Below are positions 42,592 through 50,750 of a DNA stretch of 64,000 nucleotides, one piece after another. This stretch comes from an uncultured Parabacteroides sp. (GTDB taxonomy: Bacteria > Bacteroidota > Bacteroidia > Bacteroidales > Tannerellaceae), in NCBI GenBank assembly GCA_934725305.1, contig CAKVBA010000004.1, forward strand, positions 38,165-102,164, in the 5' to 3' direction. The notes under the pieces were generated by a model. It was not told the DNA's origin. It saw only the letters and a list, made by a program, of their open reading frames with translations, and did not search any database. The stretch's first letter is position 1. Each line of letters begins with the position of its first letter. The position numbers were made by a program, and so were the translations under genes.

Positions 42592-44322
42592 ATGAAGAGA
42601 TTCTTTTTGTTTTTTATGCTTTTGTGGGCGGCTTGTTCGTTGTCGGCCTCCACAAAGGAAGTCAAGATTAAATTAGTTGAAACCAGTGACATTCATGGTA
42701 ATTTCTTTCCCTACAATTTCATTCAGCAAAAAGCCTGGGGCGGAAGTTTGGCACGTGTCTGCACCTATGTCGAAGAGGTGCGCAAAACCTATGGAGATCG
42801 TTTGATATTGGTCGATAACGGTGATATACTGCAAGGTCAGCCATCGGTCTATTACTATAACTATATGGATACAACGTCGGAGCATCTGGCAGCATCCGTT
42901 ATGAACTATATGAAATATGATGTCGGCAGCATGGGCAATCACGATGTCGAAGCCAGTAGAGCCGTGTTTGAACGCTGGATCAAAGATTGTAATTTCCCGG
43001 TATTGGGAGCCAATATCATTGATAAATCCACCGGTCAGCCCTTGCTGAAGCCCTATCAGGTGATTCAGCGCAATGGCGTGAAAGTGGTTATTCTCGGCAT
43101 GATTACGCCGGCAATTCCTATCTGGTTGCCCGAAACACTGTGGAAAGGCCTTGAGTTTGCCGATATGGAAGAGACCGCACGCAAATGGATAGCAGTGATT
43201 CGTGAGAAGGAAAAGCCCGATTTTGTGGTGGGTGTGTTCCATTCAGGAGATGAAGCCCGCACATTAGGCGGTCATTATCGGGAAGATGCTTCGGAAGAGC
43301 TGGCTCGTAGAGTGCCCGGTTTTGATGTGGTGATGTTTGGACATAATCACCGTAAGCGTTGCGAGAAGATTGTCAATTGTGAAGGCGACAGTGTGTTGAT
43401 GATCAATCCGGCAAGCAATGGCCGTGTTGTTGGCGATGTAGATGTGGTTTTCCGGATGAAAGGCAAAAAAGTGGTTGGCAAACAGGTCTCCGGAGAATTG
43501 AAGGATGTGGATAAGCTGCCGGCAAGCGAGGCATTTATGCAGAAGTTCGCCCCACAGTATCAGGCTGTAGAGGCTTTTGTCTCTCGCAAAATCGGCTCAT
43601 TCTCTGCCTCTATCACAACACGTCCGGCCTATTTTGGGCCTTCAGCCTTTATCGACCTGATTCACTCGTTGCAATTGGCCATCTCTAAGGCCGACATCTC
43701 TTTTGCGGCTCCTTTGTCTTTTGATGCCGAGATTAAGCAGGGCGATGTAACGGTGGCCGATATGTTTAATCTGTATAAGTTCGAGAATATGCTCTATACC
43801 ATGTCTCTGACGGGCGCAGAGATTAAGGGTTTCCTGGAAGAGTCGTATGCTATGTGGACCAATCAGATGAAGTCGCCGGATGATCACATTCTGTTGGTGA
43901 AGGATGGCAAGCGAGGCGAACAGCGCTATAATACATTTGTCAACTATAGCTTCAATTTTGATTCGGCTGCCGGCATTGAATATACTGTTGACGTTACGAA
44001 GCCGAAGGGCGAGAAGATTACTATTCTGCGTATGGCCGATGGCACACCGTTTGACATGAATAAGACCTATAAAGTGGCTCTGAATTCCTATCGTGGCAAC
44101 GGTGGTGGCGAGTTGCTGACGAAAGGAGCTGGTATTCCTCAAGACAAATTGTCTGAGCGCATCCTGACCTCCACGGATAAGGATCTTCGTTATTATCTGA
44201 TCAAGTATATTGAAAAAGAGAAGGTGTTGAATCCCTCTTCTTTGAATCAGTGGAAATTCGTTCCGGAAGAGTGGGTGAAACCGGCTTCTGAACGCGATTA
44301 TGAATTTTTGTTCGGAGAATAA
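42592..44322 (+). CDS. Exported 5'-nucleotidase / 2',3'-cyclic phosphodiesterase
   Basis: The 576-residue protein has a signal peptide (FFLFFMLLWAACSLSAS). Its metallophosphatase domain shows VETSDIHGNFFPY (D-x-H), LILVDNGDILQGQP (GD), GSMGNHDVEAS (GNHD), FVVGVFHSGDEA and VVMFGHNHRKR (GHxH). The C-terminal half is the 5'-nucleotidase specificity domain with ADMFNLYKFENMLYTMSLTG and NSYRGNGGGELLT. It would release phosphate or nucleosides from extracellular nucleotides in the periplasm. It is a single gene ending in a terminator. Confidence 0.92.
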   Translation: MKRFFLFFMLLWAACSLSASTKEVKIKLVETSDIHGNFFPYNFIQQKAWGGSLARVCTYVEEVRKTYGDRLILVDNGDILQGQPSVYYYNYMDTTSEHLAASVMNYMKYDVGSMGNHDVEASRAVFERWIKDCNFPVLGANIIDKSTGQPLLKPYQVIQRNGVKVVILGMITPAIPIWLPETLWKGLEFADMEETARKWIAVIREKEKPDFVVGVFHSGDEARTLGGHYREDASEELARRVPGFDVVMFGHNHRKRCEKIVNCEGDSVLMINPASNGRVVGDVDVVFRMKGKKVVGKQVSGELKDVDKLPASEAFMQKFAPQYQAVEAFVSRKIGSFSASITTRPAYFGPSAFIDLIHSLQLAISKADISFAAPLSFDAEIKQGDVTVADMFNLYKFENMLYTMSLTGAEIKGFLEESYAMWTNQMKSPDDHILLVKDGKRGEQRYNTFVNYSFNFDSAAGIEYTVDVTKPKGEKITILRMADGTPFDMNKTYKVALNSYRGNGGGELLTKGAGIPQDKLSERILTSTDKDLRYYLIKYIEKEKVLNPSSLNQWKFVPEEWVKPASERDYEFLFGE

Positions 44323-44357
44323 CCGGGCTGCTTTGATTGATAGCAAGAAATAGAGGC

Positions 44358-44402
44358 GGAAAGGGCTATGTTGGAAGAGTGATTTCGATGTAGCCCTTTC
44401 TC
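44358..44402 (+). terminator. Terminator of the 5'-nucleotidase gene
   Basis: AAAGGGCTA pairs with TAGCCCTTT, with an imperfect inner stem. It is followed by CTCTTG, 40 bp after the stop codon. Confidence 0.7.
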
Positions 44403-44511
44403 TTGTATAGAAGAATGTTATGTATGTGAGCAACTGCTGGGTGATAGATGGAGGCGCGCGTTAACTCACAAACACAATAATATTCACACGCTTTACGAAA
44501 CGTAGCAACAA

Positions 44512-44568
44512 CGCCCGTGGCGAATGTTTTTTGTTGATTGTTTGGTGCAACGGCGCCCGTGGCGAATG
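44512..44568. repeat. Direct repeat CGCCCGTGGCGAATG (two copies)
   Basis: Copies lie at 44512-44526 and 44554-44568, spaced 42 bp, in the gene-free gap 44403-44665 downstream of the HU-like gene. Each is itself nearly palindromic around CGCCCGTGGCG. Confidence 0.6.
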
Positions 44569-44665
44569 CCATGGGCAATGGTTTTCTTAGCCCAGGGCAG
44601 GGCGCCCTCTGGGTGATAGAATGGGCACATTGAACCCTAAAAAACATAAATCGCCGAGGCTGCTG

Positions 44666-45178
44666 CTACAGGTTGCCTCCGCCTTCATCGTTGTGATCAG
44701 GATTCGGATCCTGTTCGTCGGGATTCTGTTCGTCGGGATTGAGTGACGGATCTTTGCCCTGCTCAATCTGCGTACCTGTTTCAGGAATAAGACCGGCTTT
44801 CTCAAACTTGATGCGGTCACACATCTGACGCAACAGGATGCCGGGCGAAAACACGATTTTCGGCTTGCGAAACATCGACACTTTAAAGTCTTCGGCTTTC
44901 TCAACGCCCTCACTGCCTGCATTGAGTCGGAAGTGACCCAGCTCACCTAACTGCACGGTTTCGCCTTTTTCAAGGTGCGTCTTCAGAGCAAAGAGCAAAC
45001 CGTCTATCACTAACATTACATCACCCTTGCTGGCGGTTGAGCGGTCGGCAATGGTTTCACAAAGCTGCTCAAAGCTGTAATAGTCGTGAACTCGCACCTG
45101 TCCGTAATACAACTTTTTGTCTTTCGGCGCGTCTTTGCGCATGTCGGGGCGCAACACTAAATGATACTTCAATGACAT
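44666..45178 (-). CDS. HU-like histone-family DNA-binding protein
   Basis: The 170-residue protein is of the Bacteroidales histone-like type: KYHLVLRPDMRKDAPKDKK opens an HU-like fold, and KTHLEKGETVQLGELGHFRL is the conserved central strand-turn. FKVSMFRKPKIVFSPGILLR is the DNA-binding arm region. The last 30 residues are an acidic tail with a repeated PDEQNPDEQDPNPD. In Bacteroides such genes accompany DUF4248 and phage-like replication genes near accessory islands, which is the case here. It stands upstream of no other gene in its direction. Confidence 0.85.
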   Translation of the reverse strand: MSLKYHLVLRPDMRKDAPKDKKLYYGQVRVHDYYSFEQLCETIADRSTASKGDVMLVIDGLLFALKTHLEKGETVQLGELGHFRLNAGSEGVEKAEDFKVSMFRKPKIVFSPGILLRQMCDRIKFEKAGLIPETGTQIEQGKDPSLNPDEQNPDEQDPNPDHNDEGGGNL

Positions 45179-45188
45179 AATTCAAAGG

Positions 45189-45382
45189 TTTTAACCCAAA
45201 TCGATCATTAGGGCTTGCTTGTATTTTGTCTTTTTAGAAGAGTGGATTTTGTTTGTCTTTTAATGAGTAATAGCGAGCTATTGCGAATTAAAAACAGGCA
45301 AAAGACGCCTTATAAAAAACAAAAGACTGCAAGCAGTTCTAAAAATATACATCAAACGGCCTAATGACCGTTTTGGGTTTAA
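45189..45382. repeat. Palindromic MITE-like element B
   Basis: About 194 bp is bounded by TTTAACCCAAATCGATCATT and AATGACCGTTTTGGGTTTAA. A central dyad AATAGCGAGCTATT sits inside matching TTTTAAT/AATTAAAA arms. The ends match element A at 36842-37045, though the interiors differ. Confidence 0.65.
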
Positions 45383-45449
45383 TTAAACAATAAACTTTTT
45401 TCCTAACACTGACGCAAAGGTAAAAAACGCTGTTTGTGGCTTTTCCGCT

Positions 45450-45519
45450 TTTGTCCGTCTTTGTCCGCATCTGTCTGTATCTGTCTGCCTTTGTCTATGT
45501 CTGTCTATCTTTATCCGCT
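45450..45519. repeat. Seven degenerate 10-bp tandem units
   Basis: Units read TTTGTCCGTC, TTTGTCCGCA, TCTGTCTGTA, TCTGTCTGCC, TTTGTCTATG, TCTGTCTATC, TTTATCCGCT. The 10-bp period matches the DNA helical turn. No gene overlaps it. Confidence 0.65.
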
Positions 45520-45562
45520 CCGTTTTACTGCCTTTTGGGGCTGAAAACGGGTCGTTTATTTG

Positions 45563-45640
45563 CCAAAACGGAGTAGGCACTCCGTTCGGATTGGGTAGGC
45601 ACTCCGTCCGAATTGGGTAGGCACTCCGTTTTTGACCCGT
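45563..45640. repeat. GTGCCTACCC repeat island 3 (inverted)
   Basis: Three copies of GGGTAGGCACTCCG-type units are the reverse complement of the unit in islands 1 and 2. The second motif of those islands is absent here. Confidence 0.75.
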
Positions 45641-45689
45641 TTTTGTGGCTTTTTTGTGGCTTTTTGGGTCGTTTTTAACCCGTTTTTTG

Positions 45690-45926
45690 CTATGGTTCGC
45701 CCAAAAAATCCACTAAAATCTGCACTTGCAGCGGTGTTAAGTGTCGCTGTCCCTTGCTCCAGCCTACTTTCACCAGCGATTTTTGCAATTTGGGATTAAA
45801 CGTAATCCAGCGGTGCAAACGCTTCGTGGCAGAAGCAGGCTGCAAATCGGGCGCATAAAGACATGCCAACTCCTTCCAACTGTAGCTTTTAATTTCAAAA
45901 TTTATCCTGCTTGTTTCGTTATCCAT
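45690..45926 (-). CDS. DUF4248 domain protein
   Basis: The 78-residue protein consists of one DUF4248 domain: YSWKELACLYAPDLQPASAT, then KRLHRWITFNP, and RHLTPLQVQILVDFLGEP as the closing block. Its function is unknown, but the helical pattern and basic residues are compatible with nucleic-acid binding. It overlaps the preceding gene by 25 bp, and its direction and position show it belongs to the minus-strand accessory cluster. Such genes recur in Bacteroides islands beside HU-like proteins. Confidence 0.85.
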   Translation of the reverse strand: MDNETSRINFEIKSYSWKELACLYAPDLQPASATKRLHRWITFNPKLQKSLVKVGWSKGQRHLTPLQVQILVDFLGEP

Positions 45927-46585
45927 TTATCAAATTCTTGCTTTAGAAGCCAGGTCATGGCTTTACTTTTAATAATGTAATTTCTCGTATCTTCGCTGAT
46001 ATATAGCAGATTACGAGGTTTATAATTAGCGAAATGAGCTATTGCATTTTGCTTTTCAGCAACAGAATGATGAATATACCCTAAACTTTGAAGTTTTTGA
46101 TAAACCCTCACCGGGTAGAGGCGGTCAAGCGGTGTTCCGGCTTTGTATTGCAAATAAACATTGCGCAAAAAGTTCAGTTCATGCTCTCGCTTGTAATCTT
46201 CGCTCACGGCAGGCAATGCTTTTTGACAGTCCTCTTGCTGCTTCTTTTTCAATGCGTTATAGCGCAATTCACTTGTTTTGTAGCTTTGCAGCCATCGTGT
46301 GATAATGCGCATATTGATGCCGTGATATTCGCCATAGATGTTTTTTAAGCCCAGTTCAAAACAAAGCTCTATTTCGCCAAGCGTCAGATAGCCATACGAC
46401 TCAGCTAAATCACTTGCCAGCTTTGCTGTGATAATCGCCAAATCTTTGTCGCCCGGAACATTGAAACCTGCCAAAAGATAGGAGTTTTTCAATATTTCGC
46501 CAACTGCATTTATCAGTCTTTCAGAAGTGATATGGCTGATAGTTTCCTGATTAATAACGCGCTGTATGCGCAAATCTACGCTCAT
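45902..46585 (-). CDS. Hypothetical protein of the DUF4373/DUF4248 cluster
   Basis: The 227-residue, largely helical cytoplasmic protein has no membrane helix or catalytic motif that I can see. Features: an N-terminal helix region (ISHITSERLINAVGEIL), AESYGYLTLGEIELCFELGL, the line GINMRIITRWLQSYKTSELR, then a charged KKKQQEDCQKAL stretch. Position and composition recall small helical proteins linked to phage or plasmid replication initiation, some of which resemble helicase-loading factors. That idea is inference. It overlaps the DUF4373 gene by 4 bp (ATGA) and the DUF4248 gene by 25 bp. Confidence 0.6.
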   Translation of the reverse strand: MSVDLRIQRVINQETISHITSERLINAVGEILKNSYLLAGFNVPGDKDLAIITAKLASDLAESYGYLTLGEIELCFELGLKNIYGEYHGINMRIITRWLQSYKTSELRYNALKKKQQEDCQKALPAVSEDYKREHELNFLRNVYLQYKAGTPLDRLYPVRVYQKLQSLGYIHHSVAEKQNAIAHFANYKPRNLLYISEDTRNYIIKSKAMTWLLKQEFDKWITKQAG

Positions 46586-47526
46586 ATATGCAACATTTGT
46601 TTAGCCATTTCTACTGCTCTTTTCGTTGTTTCCGTCATTTCATCCACTTTTGATAAACGCTGAGGCGGTTGATAAGGATAAGGAAGGCCAACAATGCGTT
46701 TGGCTTCGCCACCTGACAATTCTTTCATGTCGAGATTGAAATTGTGATAACGCCACCAGCTAATAAAATTTTGGCTATATTCCTGTTGCGTTTGAATGGT
46801 GTGTTCGCGTTGAGTGAGCAGCAAAAAGTCATCAAAGGTTTGCATAGCCTCTTCGACATACTGCAAGATGGCCGAACCTTTGCCAGCAAACCGCACCAGT
46901 GTGGCTTGCCAATCTTCGTTTTCTATCAGTGCCTTTTTCCATGCTGCTTTTTCATTTCCAAAAAAATCGCTCGCGCGTTCTCTCTCTCTATTTTTTAAAT
47001 TCTCCTTTTCTTTACTCTCCTTTTCTTTACTCTCCTTTTCTTTCCTTTTCTTTTCTTTTCTTTGTGGGATTTCTTCCCGAGAAACGGGGGTTTCTGCCCG
47101 AGAAACGGGGGTTTCTGCCCGAGAAATGGGAGTTTCTGCCCGAGAAACTAAACATACATCTTCATTGATTGAATGATTTACTGATGATTTGTGCTTTGCC
47201 ATGATATAGCATTCCTGAATATATTGAGAGGTCAAAATCCGTTTTTGCCTCCAAAATTCAGCATGAAATACTTCCAGTTTTACCAGATAATCTATAATTT
47301 CTAACAACTTTTTTTCATCACAGGCGCACACTTCTGTTAAATCAAACAGATAATCATCTGTCACCTCAATAAAATATCCATTAGCAAATGTATCGCATAA
47401 AACAGTCATGTAAACAACTAAACCATCATTATCAAACTGACGCTTCAATCGGCGTGCAATTCTGCTATTCATGAAATTTACATCAAAGGGAAAATAATCC
47501 AACCCATTTTTTATTGGACGTGCCAT
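46582..47526 (-). CDS. DUF4373 (Lin1244/Lin1753-type) protein
   Basis: The 314-residue protein has the DUF4373 domain in its first 110 residues: GLDYFPFDVNFMNSRIARRL, DNDGLVVYMTVLCDTFANGY and YLVKLEVFHAEFWRQKRILT. Such domains occur at the start of phage replication-initiator-like proteins. A linker holds heptad repeats (SRAETPI, SRAETPV, SRAETPV) and a Lys/Glu-rich run. The C-terminal part has TQQEYSQNFISWWRYHNFN, resembling the DnaD-like tail of such proteins. It is the central gene of the accessory cluster. Confidence 0.75.
   Translation of the reverse strand: MARPIKNGLDYFPFDVNFMNSRIARRLKRQFDNDGLVVYMTVLCDTFANGYFIEVTDDYLFDLTEVCACDEKKLLEIIDYLVKLEVFHAEFWRQKRILTSQYIQECYIMAKHKSSVNHSINEDVCLVSRAETPISRAETPVSRAETPVSREEIPQRKEKKRKEKESKEKESKEKENLKNRERERASDFFGNEKAAWKKALIENEDWQATLVRFAGKGSAILQYVEEAMQTFDDFLLLTQREHTIQTQQEYSQNFISWWRYHNFNLDMKELSGGEAKRIVGLPYPYQPPQRLSKVDEMTETTKRAVEMAKQMLHI
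47076..47148. repeat. 21-bp tandem repeat inside the DUF4373 gene
   Basis: The unit CCCGAGAAACGGGGGTTTCT plus G is present three times plus a partial copy. Each unit is itself a hairpin (GAAAC...GTTTC), and 21 bp keeps the frame, encoding the SRAETPV heptads. Confidence 0.8.
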
Positions 47527-47564
47527 AATAGTATTAAATAATTAACAACTGACAATTTTTAAAA

Positions 47565-47885
47565 TCATAACATACACTTCACTGCTCTGACAATGAGCAT
47601 AATAGTCTTAACAGTAAGCAGTTCCGACGGAGTAGTGCGGATAAGGAGCCAGCCGCAGGCGGCCGCTTCGTTGTACTTTTCAAGATCACGCAGATAACCT
47701 TCCGGGCGGACGTGCCGACCGCCGTTCCAAACAGAGCCTTCTACTTCAATTGCAACGTGGGCAGAGGGAATGGCATAATCGAAACGCCATTCCCGGGCAG
47801 GGTGGAACTTATATTCAGCAACCACCCTTTGCCCTGTATATCTGTGTATTAGTGCGTCAAGCGGCGAATAGTTCATCATCTGCAT
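47565..47885 (-). CDS. Small PD-(D/E)XK-like nuclease, phage type
   Basis: The 106-residue protein reads EWRFDYAIPSAHVAIEVEGS, where Asp and the E-x-E pair are spaced as in PD-(D/E)XK or VRR-NUC nucleases, followed by NGGRHVRPEGYLRDLEKYNE and GWLLIRTTPSEL. The short length and order resemble Vsr- or DUF559-like endonucleases found in Bacteroides prophage genes. The catalytic lysine cannot be placed with certainty. It is the first gene of the minus-strand cluster and has the best promoter in the window. Confidence 0.7.
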   Translation of the reverse strand: MQMMNYSPLDALIHRYTGQRVVAEYKFHPAREWRFDYAIPSAHVAIEVEGSVWNGGRHVRPEGYLRDLEKYNEAAACGWLLIRTTPSELLTVKTIMLIVRAVKCML

Positions 47886-48359
47886 CTATCAACAATCTTA
47901 TTTGAGTTAAAACAACGTAAACTATAAGAATTTGGCCAATCTTTTACATCTCAAATGTACGGTTTTTATATTTATAAAACAAATTATATACTTTGAAATT
48001 CAAATGATTGACATTTTATATACAATTTTAAGCCTGTTTATCCGTAAGCTCACAAACAAACACAGACAAACATGGACGAAGAGCGACAGAAGTGGATTTT
48101 AGCTTAGGCCGAGGTTTTATATTTGTGCAGCGAACGGTCAAGTATGGTTGGGATAAAAATGGATAAATAGTGCAGAACAGAAGTTTAGAGAGGTTTTTCT
48201 TGATCTATATTAAGATTTTTTCAAAATATAACAGGTGGATTTGTCACAGATAAAAAAAGTTAAGCAAATATATATATAATCTCATTGGAGTCCCGGAATG
48301 AGGAGGATTCTGATTTTGCATGTTATGTCGTTTTTATTTACACACTAAACTTTTCAATT
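47886..48359. other. Divergent intergenic region
   Basis: This 474-bp AT-rich gap lies between the nuclease gene and the zinc-ribbon gene. Besides the promoter at 47952-47983 it holds an ACAAACAAACACAGACAAAC tract at about 48047-48070 that echoes the 10-bp units at 45450. No gene is seen; the frame extending upstream from 48360 has only a TTG start. Confidence 0.5.
47952..47983 (-). promoter_or_regulatory. Promoter of the accessory cluster
   Basis: On the minus strand, TTTG (47980-47983), 20 bp, then TACATTTG (47952-47959) is an exact Bacteroidetes promoter, about 65 bp before the nuclease-like gene. Confidence 0.72.
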
Positions 48360-50297
48360 ATGGATTATTTATTTATTGGAAATTTGGGTATTGGAGAACT
48401 GATAATTGGAGGTGCTATTTTAGTCGTTGGGCCTTTGCTCTTGGTTTTGCTTATTTGCGGAGCTTTTACGACTTTTCCGCCTGATCCTCAAACAACGGAC
48501 CGTTCGGAATGGGATCCTAAGGCTCATCAAATATTTTATGGGGTTATTTTTTATTCATTGGCAAATATTCTTGGGGCTATTGTGAGTATATTGGATAAAT
48601 GGAGCAGTCTCTTATATTACAGAAATCAGTTTATTTCGGCCTCATCACCGGAAGATATCATTAATATTTTGATGGGAGATACCCCGAGTTTTTTTAGCGG
48701 AACAACGGTTGCCAATTTCTTTGTTGTCATAGGACTTATATTGTATTTCATGGGATTGGAAGAGTTTATGAAAATACACAAAGACTTTGTGACTGTCAAT
48801 AAACTTCGGGATGTTCATACCGCGACAGTCTTTGGCATCGTCGCTGTTATTCTTGGCTATATTCCCGTTGCAGGGCCATTCTTCTCTTGGGTATTCAATC
48901 TTGTCATGTACTTTATGTTCGTATTTGCTTTTGGCTATTTGAGATACAGCCCGGTGTTTAATATCAAGGCCAGAGCCGGAGCCGGATTGCTTCGAACGGC
49001 AGCAATTATGTATATTCTCAGTATGTTCATTCCCTTTATCGGTGGTCTGTTCAGTCTTTTTGGCTTCCTGATGACACTGATAGGATGGGGACGCATTGCT
49101 AACGGTGGTCCTGTTGCATTCTTACATACTGCCACAAGCCAACCAAGTAATTATTCTCTATCTGCTGCTACTCCAGCGAAGGAAACACATGTAACACAAA
49201 CGCCAGCCGAGGTCAGCAGGGGTACTGTATATTGTTCGCACTGTGGAACGCAGTGCAAAGAGACTCAGCGATATTGTTCGCGGTGTGGCTTTGAATTGCC
49301 TTCTTATAAAAGGCAGGAAGAGCCTGTGCCGTCTTTTATAAGAGAGAGCCTGCCACAGGCCGTAGCAGAGCCTAAACCCGAAGTAAAGCCGGCTCCTGCG
49401 CCTGTTTCGGCTCCTGCGCCGACTCCGAAGCCCGAACCGGTGTCTCTGCCTGTTTCAAAATCTGTTTCCGAGCCAACGCCGAAGCCCGCTCCGATGCCGG
49501 TTCCGAAGCCTGTTCAGAAAGTTGCAGAGCCAGCATCTTCAACAACACGTGTGACATCTAAGAATAATACCAACACGATATATGGCATAGCCGTTGCCGT
49601 AATTGTGATTGTAGTCGTTATATTGGCTTATACATTTTGGTATAGACCTTATGCAATAGAGCGGGATGCGCCTCGCTTCTACACGTTCACCAACCTGAAT
49701 TTGCGCACTTCGCAAGATTCGGAATCGAAGACAAATATCCTTACCATGCTTCCTTATGGCACGGAGGTGATAGCGTATGAAAAAGATTTTTTGTGGGCGA
49801 AGGTGAAGGCAAACGGTGCAAAGGGATTTGTTTCATCCCGACATTTGATTAGCAAAATTCAGTTTGGCTTGTTGGATGGTGTTTGGGGAAATGAGGATGC
49901 AAAGAAATGTCTGGGCGCAACTCGATACCGTTTGGCTGTGCTCGATTATTTGCAGCGAAAAGGATATTCATCCGGAAGTCGGGGTTGGCAGATTTATGCG
50001 AATCCCTATGGAAGTCGGTTGAATACGGTGGTCTATCCTAAAATGTGTCTGCCTGAAAACGATTTTGAAGATTTGGTCTTTATCATTACAAACAATCTGG
50101 ATCATGAACGCAGGTTGGTTGTCTATCGGTTTGAAAACGAAACGGAAGAACCTGTGTTTGAAAAGGATGTAATCATTAGAGGCGATTTGAAAATCCGGAA
50201 GATAACAGGCGAGCGTGAGCCGTTTAGCAGTGTGATTGCTGTAACTGTTTCGTTTGGCAATGGCAATAATGCCTATTTTGATATAGATCTCAAATAG
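48360..50297 (+). CDS. Membrane protein with zinc ribbon, Pro-rich linker and SH3b domain
   Basis: The product is 645 residues from the ATG at 48360. Residues 1-245 hold about six hydrophobic helices (GGAILVVGPLLLVLLICG and others). A zinc ribbon follows (CSHC 292-295, CSRC 306-309), then a Pro/Lys/Ala-rich linker at 335-395 (KPAPAPVSAPAPTPKPEP). One more membrane helix lies at 407-427, with a bacterial SH3 domain at 440-498 (FTNLNLRTSQDSESKTNI; GFVSSRHLI). The C-terminal 150 residues are unrecognised. SH3b domains bind cell-wall peptides, so the tail probably faces the envelope. I know no named family with this full order. Confidence 0.6.
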   Translation: MDYLFIGNLGIGELIIGGAILVVGPLLLVLLICGAFTTFPPDPQTTDRSEWDPKAHQIFYGVIFYSLANILGAIVSILDKWSSLLYYRNQFISASSPEDIINILMGDTPSFFSGTTVANFFVVIGLILYFMGLEEFMKIHKDFVTVNKLRDVHTATVFGIVAVILGYIPVAGPFFSWVFNLVMYFMFVFAFGYLRYSPVFNIKARAGAGLLRTAAIMYILSMFIPFIGGLFSLFGFLMTLIGWGRIANGGPVAFLHTATSQPSNYSLSAATPAKETHVTQTPAEVSRGTVYCSHCGTQCKETQRYCSRCGFELPSYKRQEEPVPSFIRESLPQAVAEPKPEVKPAPAPVSAPAPTPKPEPVSLPVSKSVSEPTPKPAPMPVPKPVQKVAEPASSTTRVTSKNNTNTIYGIAVAVIVIVVVILAYTFWYRPYAIERDAPRFYTFTNLNLRTSQDSESKTNILTMLPYGTEVIAYEKDFLWAKVKANGAKGFVSSRHLISKIQFGLLDGVWGNEDAKKCLGATRYRLAVLDYLQRKGYSSGSRGWQIYANPYGSRLNTVVYPKMCLPENDFEDLVFIITNNLDHERRLVVYRFENETEEPVFEKDVIIRGDLKIRKITGEREPFSSVIAVTVSFGNGNNAYFDIDLK

Positions 50298-50315
50298 GAG
50301 AGTAGCAATTATGAT

Positions 50316-50344
50316 ACACCGTCCTTGCGTTGCGATGGCGGTGT
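50316..50344 (+). terminator. Possible terminator after the zinc-ribbon gene
   Basis: ACACCGTC pairs with GGCGGTGT around an 11-nt loop, 19 bp after the stop. No T-run follows. The remainder of the gap to 50662 shows no gene. Confidence 0.35.
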
Positions 50345-50662
50345 GTCAATGGTAAAGAGTATTTGTAAAGATCTGTATTCGAGTCAGTTTGCAATCCTCC
50401 GGAATGTGTCGCTATTGATACTGCTCTAAAGATAAGAAAAGTGAACTAATTTACAATGTTTTAACTGCTAAATAACGCGTTGGATTTCAGGAATAATAGT
50501 TGTTGGGTCTTTTCGGTTGAGCTCCGTCTTTTTAGTCATATCAGATTGATATATAGTTTATTTTACCAATGAATTGCTAAGAAACTATGATGTGGTAGGC
50601 GTGGGGCTTTTCGTTACGCATTGCAGACTTTTAGTTCCTGTTTATATTGCAGTGAGTAACTG

Positions 50663-50731
50663 CTATTTTGCGAAATAGAAAAAGTTTTTTGATTTTTTTG
50701 TTCACAAATCAATTATTTTTCACTAAACTTG
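50663..50731 (+). promoter_or_regulatory. Candidate promoter and operators of the CRISPR operon
   Basis: TTTG (50697-50700) and TAAACTTG (50724-50731, one mismatch) are 23 bp apart, 20 bp before the XRE gene. Two inverted repeats flank or overlap it: CTATTT-TGCG-AAATAG (50663-50678) and TTGATTT...AAATCAA (50689-50712). These are plausible operators for the XRE protein. Confidence 0.4.
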
Positions 50732-50750
50732 TAACCAAAACCAACAAGAT

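Noticed and set aside
44366..44647. Minus-strand frame downstream of the HU-like gene
   Set aside because: It is a chance frame that overlaps a terminator and the short direct repeats.
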